64,000 nt of DNA from Actinomycetes bacterium (GTDB taxonomy: Bacteria; Actinomycetota; Actinomycetes; Actinomycetales; Dermatophilaceae). The DNA is taken from contig JAKPEG010000087.1 of NCBI GenBank assembly GCA_029552065.1, forward strand, positions 1-64,000. Reading direction: 5' to 3'. Shown piece after piece: positions 58,488-64,000 of this stretch; the stretch's first letter is position 1, and each line of letters starts with the position of its first letter. The position numbers were made by a program, and so were the translations under genes. Below the pieces are notes generated by a model. It made no database searches and was not told where the DNA came from. It saw nothing but the letters and a program-made list of their open reading frames with translations.

Positions 58488-59975
58488 ATGCGTGTTGCCG
58501 ACAGTGTGACCGCCGAACTCGCCGCTCCCGCCCGCCCCCGCGTCGTCGTCATCGGATCTGGTTTCGGTGGTCTGTTCGCCGCCCGCGCCATGCGGCGTAT
58601 GCCGGTCGACGTCACCGTCCTGGCCAAGACGTCCCACCACCTCTTCCAGCCACTGCTCTACCAGGTGGCGACCGGGATTCTCTCGCCTGGCGAGATCGCG
58701 CCGACGACCCGCGAGGTACTTGCCCGGCAACGCAACGCGGAGGTCCTGCTCGGCGAGGTCGTCGACATCGACCTCGCCGCCCGCACCGTCACTGCGAGCA
58801 CCCGTGGGGAGGAACACGTCCACGGCTACGACCACCTCATCGTGGCCGCCGGTGCCGCCCAGTCGTGGTTCGGGCACGACGAATTCGCCGTCCACGCGCC
58901 CGGGATGAAGAGCATCGACGACGCCCTCGAGCTCCGCGGGCGGATCTACGGCGCCTTCGAGCTCGCCGAGCTCGCCGCGGTCGAGGGGCGGACCGACGAG
59001 GTGCCGGGGCTCATGACCTTCGTCGTCGTCGGGGCCGGACCGACCGGCGTGGAGATGGCCGGGCAGCTCGTCGAACTCTCCAAGCGCACCCTGGCCCGGG
59101 ATTTCCGGCACATCGACCCCACCGACGCCCGGGTCATCCTGCTCGACGCCTCGCCACACGTCCTCGGCGCCTTCGCCGAGGGGCTCCAGGAGCGCTCGCG
59201 CAGGGCTCTCCAGCGTCTCGGCATCGACGTCCGGCTCGACGCCAGGGTGATCGACGTCGACGCGACCGGCCTGGTCGTGCAGGAGACGGACGGACGGCAT
59301 ACCCGCATCGAGGCGGCGACCAAGGTGTGGGCCGCGGGAGTGCAGGCGAGCTCACTTGCCGCCGTGCTCGCGCGCCAGGTGGGAGTGGACGTCGACCGGT
59401 CGGGGCGGATCCCGGTCCAGCCCGACCTCACCCTGCCGGGACGTCCCGAGGTGCACGTCGTCGGCGACATGGCCTCCCTCGACCATCTGCCCGGCGTCGC
59501 CCAGGTCGCCATCCAGGGGGCGCGTCACTCGGTCGCGCAGATCCGACACTCGATGGCCGGCGAGGCCACGGGCGCGCCCTTCCACTACCACGACAAGGGC
59601 AGCATGGCGACGATCTCGCGCTTCTCCGCGATCGCCCAGATCGGCCCGTTGCGGCTCACCGGCTTCGTGGCCTGGGTGATGTGGCTGGCCGTCCACCTCT
59701 TCTACATCATCGGCTTCAAGTCGCGGGTGACGACGCTGCTCGACTGGGCGGTGGGCTTCATCGGCCGCGGACGGTCCGAGCGAACCGTCACCGAGCAACA
59801 GATCTTCGCCCGGCTCGCGCTCGAGCAGGCCGGTCCACACTTCGTCCGCGAGGTCTCCTCGGGTCAATGGGAGGGCCCCACGGAGTCGCCGGCGGCGCCC
59901 GAGCAGCCGGCCTCGGCCGCGCCTGAGCAGCCGGCGACGGCCGCTCCCGAGCCCCCGCGGGCCGCTCAGGCCTGA
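58488..59975 (+). CDS. ndh: Type II NADH dehydrogenase (NDH-2)
   Basis: Single-subunit NADH:quinone oxidoreductase, 495 aa. FAD site RVVVIGSGFGGLFAARAM near residue 20, LFQPLLYQVATGILSPGEIA near 58 (NDH-2 signature), NADH site TFVVVGAGPTGVEMAGQL near 180, VHVVGDMASL near 325, and an amphipathic C-terminal membrane segment (FVAWVMWLAVHLFYIIGF near 385). The last 30 residues are Ala/Pro-rich repeats (PEQPASAAPEQPATAAPEPP). The 3' end overlaps the thioredoxin gene by 10 bp, convergently. Confidence 0.94.
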   Translation: MRVADSVTAELAAPARPRVVVIGSGFGGLFAARAMRRMPVDVTVLAKTSHHLFQPLLYQVATGILSPGEIAPTTREVLARQRNAEVLLGEVVDIDLAARTVTASTRGEEHVHGYDHLIVAAGAAQSWFGHDEFAVHAPGMKSIDDALELRGRIYGAFELAELAAVEGRTDEVPGLMTFVVVGAGPTGVEMAGQLVELSKRTLARDFRHIDPTDARVILLDASPHVLGAFAEGLQERSRRALQRLGIDVRLDARVIDVDATGLVVQETDGRHTRIEAATKVWAAGVQASSLAAVLARQVGVDVDRSGRIPVQPDLTLPGRPEVHVVGDMASLDHLPGVAQVAIQGARHSVAQIRHSMAGEATGAPFHYHDKGSMATISRFSAIAQIGPLRLTGFVAWVMWLAVHLFYIIGFKSRVTTLLDWAVGFIGRGRSERTVTEQQIFARLALEQAGPHFVREVSSGQWEGPTESPAAPEQPASAAPEQPATAAPEPPRAAQA

Positions 59976-60667
59976 GCGGTCGCGAAGGGGCCCGCGACGA
60001 CCTCGTGACCGGCTGCCGACCAGGCGCTCGTGCCACCGGCGACCGAATAGGCCTCGATGCCCTGGCGGCGCAGGAAGTCGGTCGCCGAGAGGCTGCGGTT
60101 ACCGGTCGCGCAGATGACGTAGACCGGCCGTCCCGACGGCACGTCGGCGAGCTTCTCGGACAGGCGGCCCAGCGGCACGAGGACCGCGCCCGGGACGTGT
60201 CCGGCCCGATATTCCATCGGCTCCCGCACGTCGAGCACGGCAGCCGCACCGGTCGCCATGGCCTCGACGAAGTCGGCCGCGGTCACCTCGCGCGGCAGCT
60301 CGGCGAGCTCACGGTCGCGGGCGAGCTCGGCGTGGACCGCCGTCATGTCCAGCTCGCGCACCGCGGTAATGACCTGCTCGAGCGAGCTGGCCGGCAGGGC
60401 ACCCGGCTGGGCGAAGACGAGCACGCCCTCACGGAAGGCCATGAGCGTGGGGATCGAGGTGATGTTCGCGGCCCTGGCCAGCCCCTGTTCGGCCTCGGTG
60501 TCGACCTTGCCGAAGACCACGTCCGGGTGCGCCTCGGACGCCTTCTCGTAGACCGGCGCGAACTGCCGGCACGGCCCGCACCAGGCGGCCCAGAAGTCGA
60601 CGAGCACGATGTCGTGGCCGGAGACGGTCTGTTCGAAGTCGGCGTGGGTGAGGGTCGTCGTCGCCAC
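59966..60667 (-). CDS. Thioredoxin-rhodanese fusion protein
   Basis: 233 aa. Residues 1-110 are a thioredoxin with WCGPC near 30-34 and SIPTLMAF near 72. Residues 130-225 are a rhodanese domain with VICATGNRS near 180 whose Cys is the sulfane-sulfur acceptor, preceded by LDVREPMEYRAGH near 145. Such fusions move persulfide sulfur. A CsoR/CstR-like palindrome 75 bp upstream suggests regulation by a persulfide or copper sensor. Confidence 0.93.
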   Translation of the reverse strand: MATTTLTHADFEQTVSGHDIVLVDFWAAWCGPCRQFAPVYEKASEAHPDVVFGKVDTEAEQGLARAANITSIPTLMAFREGVLVFAQPGALPASSLEQVITAVRELDMTAVHAELARDRELAELPREVTAADFVEAMATGAAAVLDVREPMEYRAGHVPGAVLVPLGRLSEKLADVPSGRPVYVICATGNRSLSATDFLRRQGIEAYSVAGGTSAWSAAGHEVVAGPFATAQA

Positions 60668-60741
60668 CGTGGGTCTCCTCGGGTTCGGGCGCGGTGACCG
60701 GGCGGTATGCCGCCCGGCCAGGTTCGTCTACGACGAGCATA

Positions 60742-60757
60742 ATACCCCGGGGGGTAT
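60742..60757 (-). promoter_or_regulatory. CsoR/CstR-type operator (ATACCCC-GG-GGGGTAT)
   Basis: Perfect 7-bp arms around GG, matching the G-tract palindromes bound by the CsoR/RcnR/CstR family. It lies 75 bp before the thioredoxin-rhodanese gene and 117 bp before the FadH-like gene on the other strand. No csoR-family gene is in the window. Confidence 0.7.
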
Positions 60758-60873
60758 AGCCACGACGGCGGACAACCAGGACGCATCCGCCAAGTGACCG
60801 GCGAGTAACATCGGAGGTCGAGGGTGTGCCCGTGGCGCGCCCGCCCGGCCCGGTCCGACCGAGGGAGAGTCTC

Positions 60874-62889
60874 GTGACGGCATACCCGCATCTGCTCAGC
60901 CCGCTGGATCTCGGCCACGTCACGCTGCCCAACCGCACGCTCATGGGGTCGATGCATGTGGGCCTCGAGGAGGCTCCCGGCGGCTTCGAACGGATGGCGG
61001 CCTTCTATGCCGCGCGGGCTCGTGGGGGCGCCGGGCTCATCGTCACCGGCGGTTACGGCCCCAACGCAGCCGGGGGACTCGTCCCCCACGCCGCACTGCT
61101 CACGACTCCCGAGGAGGCCGAACGCCACTGGGTCGTCACCGAGGCCGTGCACGCCGCAGGCGGGCGCATCTGTCTGCAGATCCTGCACGCGGGTCGCTAT
61201 GCCGCCCACCCGGGTGTGGTCGGCCCGAGCCCGATCCAGGCCCCGATCTCCCCGCTCACCCCCCGCGAACTCACGACAGAACAGGTGTGGCAGACCGTCG
61301 AGGACTTCGCGCGCTGCGCCCAGCTGGCCCAGTCGGCGGGCTACGACGGGGTCGAGATCATGGGCTCCGAGGGCTACCTCGTCAACCAGTTCCTCGTCAC
61401 CCGCACGAACCAACGCACCGACGAGTGGGGCGGGGACTATGCCGCGCGGATGCGCTTCCCCGTGGAGATCGTCCGAGCCGTGCGCCAGCGGGTGGGCCCG
61501 GACTTCATCGTCGTCTACCGGCTGTCCATGCTCGACCTCGTCGAGGACGGCTCGACCCTCGAGGAGGTCGTCGAGCTCGCCCGAGCGGTCGAGGCGGCCG
61601 GCGCCACCCTCATCAACACCGGGATCGGCTGGCACGAGGCCCGCATCCCGACGATCGCCACCAGCGTCCCGCGGGCGGCCTTCACCTGGGTGAGCGGCCG
61701 GGTCCGGGCCGCGGTGGGGATCCCCGTCGTCACCACCAACCGGATCAACACACCGGAGGTCGCCGAGCGCGTGCTGGCCGACGGCCTCGCCGACATGGTC
61801 TCGATGGCCCGGCCCTTCCTCGCCGACCCCGACTTCGTGACGAAGGCCGCCACGGGTCGGCCCGACCGGATCAATACGTGCATCGGGTGCAACCAGGCCT
61901 GCCTCGACCACACCTTCGCCGGCCGGCTCACCTCGTGCCTGGTCAATCCCTACGCCTGTCACGAGACCGTCCTGGGTGCGCCCGCGACGAGCGAGCCACG
62001 GCGGGTGGCCGTCGTCGGTGCCGGCCCGGCCGGTCTCGCCTGCGCGACGGAGGCCGCCCGCAGAGGCCACGAGGTCACCCTCTTCGAGGCCGACTCCGAG
62101 GTCGGCGGCCAGTTCAACCTGGCCCGGCAGATCCCCGGCAAGGAGGAGTTCACCGAGACCCTGCGTTACTACCGCGTGCGCCTCGCCGAGGAGGGGGTCG
62201 ACGTGCGGCTCGGCGTTCGCGCGCAGATCGGTGACCTCACGGCATACGACGTGGTGGTCCTCGCCACGGGGGTGACCCCGCGTATCCCGGAGCTCCCGGG
62301 AGTCGACCACCCGTCCGTCGTGAGCTACCTCCAGGTGCTGCGTGATCGGGTGCCCGTCGGGGAGACCGTCGTGATCATGGGGGCCGGGGGCATCGGCTTC
62401 GACGTGGCCGAGTTCCTCACCGAGTCCGAGGAGGGGAGCTCGCTGGACCCGGCCCGGTTCAACGAGGAATGGGGCGTCGACAGGGCCTACACGCACCGGG
62501 GCGGCCTCATCCGTCCGGCCCCGGAGCCGCCCGAGCGCAAGGTCTTCCTCATCCAGCGCAAGGACTCCAAACTCGGGGCGGGCCTGGGGCTCACCACGGG
62601 CTGGATCCACCGCTCCACGCTCAAGAACCGGGGCGTCGTGTTCATCGCGGGCGTGCGCTACGACCACATCGACGACGCGGGCCTGCACGTGACCGTCGGT
62701 GAGCGCTCGACCGTGCTGCCCGCCGACACGATCGTCCTCGCGACGGGGCAGGAGCCCAACCGCGAGCTGTATGCCGCGCTGCAGGCCGCCGGGGTCGAGG
62801 TGCACCTCATCGGCGGGGCGGATGTCGCGGCCGAGCTCGACGCCAAGCGGGCGATCGCCCAGGGCACCGAGGTCGCGCTCGCCCTCTAA
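60874..62889 (+). CDS. NADH:flavin oxidoreductase (2,4-dienoyl-CoA reductase/FadH-like)
   Basis: Old-yellow-enzyme TIM barrel plus FAD/NAD(P) domains, 671 aa. Substrate barrel start SPLDLGHVTLPNRTLMGSMH, with GYLVNQFLVTRTNQRTDEWG near 173-195. 4Fe-4S Cys in CIGCNQACLDHTF and SCLVNPYAC near 335-360. FAD site VAVVGAGPAGLACATEA near 381 and NAD(P) site VIMGAGGIGFDVAEFL near 506. The GTG at 60874 has GAGGGAGA upstream. It reduces dienoyl-CoAs of unsaturated acids and could aid degradation of unsaturated or cyclic acids. Confidence 0.92.
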   Translation: MTAYPHLLSPLDLGHVTLPNRTLMGSMHVGLEEAPGGFERMAAFYAARARGGAGLIVTGGYGPNAAGGLVPHAALLTTPEEAERHWVVTEAVHAAGGRICLQILHAGRYAAHPGVVGPSPIQAPISPLTPRELTTEQVWQTVEDFARCAQLAQSAGYDGVEIMGSEGYLVNQFLVTRTNQRTDEWGGDYAARMRFPVEIVRAVRQRVGPDFIVVYRLSMLDLVEDGSTLEEVVELARAVEAAGATLINTGIGWHEARIPTIATSVPRAAFTWVSGRVRAAVGIPVVTTNRINTPEVAERVLADGLADMVSMARPFLADPDFVTKAATGRPDRINTCIGCNQACLDHTFAGRLTSCLVNPYACHETVLGAPATSEPRRVAVVGAGPAGLACATEAARRGHEVTLFEADSEVGGQFNLARQIPGKEEFTETLRYYRVRLAEEGVDVRLGVRAQIGDLTAYDVVVLATGVTPRIPELPGVDHPSVVSYLQVLRDRVPVGETVVIMGAGGIGFDVAEFLTESEEGSSLDPARFNEEWGVDRAYTHRGGLIRPAPEPPERKVFLIQRKDSKLGAGLGLTTGWIHRSTLKNRGVVFIAGVRYDHIDDAGLHVTVGERSTVLPADTIVLATGQEPNRELYAALQAAGVEVHLIGGADVAAELDAKRAIAQGTEVALAL

Positions 62890-64000
62890 CCCGGGCCGGC
62901 CGACGCAGGAGCGGCCGGGAGCCGCACCGAGGCGCGCAGGCCGGGCTCCGCGTCGGCGAGCCGGATCCGGCCGCCGTTGCGCCGCACCAGCTCGCGTGCG
63001 ATCGGCAGCCCGAGACCGCTGCCTCCGGCGTCCCGGTCCCGAGCCTCGTCGAGCCGGGCGAAGCGGTCGAAGACCCGCTCGCGATCCGTTGCCGCGATGC
63101 CGTTGCCGTCGTCGGTGACGGTGACCTCGACGCCGCCCGCGTCGCGGCGCACGTCGAGGGTCACCCGCGTCGCTGCGTGCCGGACCGCGTTGTCGACGAG
63201 ATTGGTCACCGCCCGCAGGAGGTCGTTGCGCGAGGCGTATGCCGTCGGCTCCTCTCCCGCCTGTCCCGTGGCCCCCGGCGCGGTCCGCGGCGCGAGGACG
63301 ACCGGGACCCGCGCCTCGGCATAGCGATCGGCTACCTCGCGCAGGAAGCCTACGACCGGGATCGACTCCGCTGCCGGATGCCGGTCGTCGCCCGCCCGGG
63401 CGAGGGTGAGGAGGTCCTCGACGAGTGCCGTGAGCCGGGCGAGCTCGGGGGCGAGCTCGGCCGGCAACTGGCCGCCGTCGCCCACCCGCTCGGCCACTTC
63501 GAGCTGCACCTGCATCGTTGCGAGCGGGCTGCGCAGCTCATGAGCGGCGTCGGCGACGAAGTCGCGCTGTCGGCGGTGCGCGTCGGCCTGCCGGTCGAGC
63601 ATGGAGTTGAGCGTCCTCGCGAGCGCGGCGATCTCGTCGTCGCTTGCCGGGACCGGGAGCCGTTCTGGTGCAACGGGGTCCGCGCCGATCCGCTCCGCCC
63701 CCGCCCGCAGGTCCTCGACCGGGCGCAGCGCCGCTCCGATGACGCGCCAGGCGACCAGCGACATGGCGAGCAGGACAATGGGCAGGGACACGAGCAGGAC
63801 GCGGCCGAGGGCGACCGCGGTCTGGTCGGACTCTCCCGTCGGGAGGGCGACGACGACGAGGAGGCTGTGACCGGTCCCGGCGGCAACCCCGGCCACCCGC
63901 AGATTGCCCGACTGTGCGGCACGTGAACCCGGCACGGTGATGACGCCCCCACCTCCAGCCAGGAGGGCCTGGTCCGACGCCGGCACGAGCGGGACCAGTC
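62886..64000 (-). CDS. Sensor histidine kinase (partial, N-terminus outside window)
   Basis: The visible 370 residues carry a membrane segment (VLLVSLPIVLLAMSLVAWRV), a HAMP domain, HisKA with FVADAAHELRSPLATMQ (phosphorylated His), and HATPase_c with the N-box NLVDNAVRHAA, G1 DDGNGIAA and G2 GGSGLGLPIA. It resembles actinomycete TcrY/PrrB-type kinases. The preceding extracytoplasmic sensor and the likely response regulator lie beyond 64000. It overlaps the FadH-like 3' end by 4 bp. Confidence 0.92.
   Translation of the reverse strand, partial: LVPLVPASDQALLAGGGGVITVPGSRAAQSGNLRVAGVAAGTGHSLLVVVALPTGESDQTAVALGRVLLVSLPIVLLAMSLVAWRVIGAALRPVEDLRAGAERIGADPVAPERLPVPASDDEIAALARTLNSMLDRQADAHRRQRDFVADAAHELRSPLATMQVQLEVAERVGDGGQLPAELAPELARLTALVEDLLTLARAGDDRHPAAESIPVVGFLREVADRYAEARVPVVLAPRTAPGATGQAGEEPTAYASRNDLLRAVTNLVDNAVRHAATRVTLDVRRDAGGVEVTVTDDGNGIAATDRERVFDRFARLDEARDRDAGGSGLGLPIARELVRRNGGRIRLADAEPGLRASVRLPAAPASAGPG

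Noticed and set aside
57876-58490. Fluoride (crcB) riboswitch upstream of the crcB pair
   Set aside because: The pair is preceded by a universal-stress gene, overlapping it, and the 69-bp gap beyond that shows no recognisable riboswitch core.
60343-62805. Minus-strand open frame of about 820 codons across the FadH-like gene
   Set aside because: It is the antisense shadow of a well-conserved plus-strand enzyme and shows no domain.

Overview
The window is about 70% G+C and gene-dense, with GTG starts, frequent 4-base ATGA/GTGA gene overlaps, F420/deazaflavin-type nitroreductases and a mycothiol-dependent isomerase-like protein. This points to an actinomycete (Actinomycetota, perhaps a Micrococcales/Intrasporangiaceae-type genome; the family is a guess). 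I see no rRNA, tRNA, CRISPR array, integrase or insertion sequence. No gene-free stretch exceeds about 270 bases. The octamer GTATGCCG occurs throughout on both strands, in genes and between them, roughly 75 times by my count where about two are expected.

Region 1 (1-25947) is a catabolic island. Leftward operon: PPOX flavoprotein, NTF2-like protein, SDR, luciferase-like monooxygenase, acyl-CoA synthetase, aldehyde dehydrogenase (cut by the window edge). Rightward: thiolase, SDR, enoyl-CoA hydratase, FadR-type GntR regulator. Then a five-gene branched-chain-type ABC importer (livF-G-M-H and binding lipoprotein), a [3Fe-4S] ferredoxin, a cytochrome P450, its likely ferredoxin reductase, an MFS carrier, a winged-helix regulator, three small NTF2-like or unknown proteins, a COG3618 amidohydrolase, an SMP-30 lactonase, a BadI/MenB-like hydrolase, an acyl-CoA dehydrogenase, a CitE-like lyase and a MaoC hydratase. 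Together they can import an acid, hydroxylate and oxidise it, open a ring or lactone, activate it to a CoA ester and beta-oxidise it. An alicyclic or terpenoid-like substrate fits best, by inference. A shared 12-bp sequence, TAACCATRATCA, sits upstream of several of these units.

Region 2 (26045-30241) holds a multicopper oxidase flanked by two copies of a nitroreductase C-terminus (one a fragment), a frameshifted maleylpyruvate-isomerase-like gene and a TfoX-like protein, with two copies of an intergenic palindrome.

Region 3 (30271-38887) is a peptide or cyclic-dipeptide-type utilisation locus: IclR regulator, OPT-family transporter, DUF917, M20 peptidase, then in opposite orientation DUF1177 and AroM, and a second IclR regulator with a PepE peptidase.

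Region 4 (39013-50796) is mixed housekeeping: phosphatase, DUF2200, VOC protein, PLP decarboxylase, WYL regulator, nitroreductase, adenine/adenosine deaminase, exonuclease III, a UvrA-like ABC protein, a Gfo/Idh oxidoreductase, GNAT, and a pentapeptide-DinB protein.

Region 5 (50839-53098) is the most unusual: a 71-residue peptide whose second half is an Asp repeat (D-A-D-G-T-D type), immediately followed by a JmjC/cupin_4 hydroxylase and a sucrase/ferredoxin-like Fe-S protein, all in overlapping genes. It looks like a modified-peptide (RiPP-like) operon.

Region 6 (53216-64000) has a PPOX protein, a membrane-anchored serine hydrolase, ACC deaminase with its GntR regulator, a CrcB fluoride-exporter pair, a universal-stress protein, a type II NADH dehydrogenase, a thioredoxin-rhodanese fusion under a CsoR/CstR-type operator, a FadH-like enoate reductase and a partial sensor kinase.
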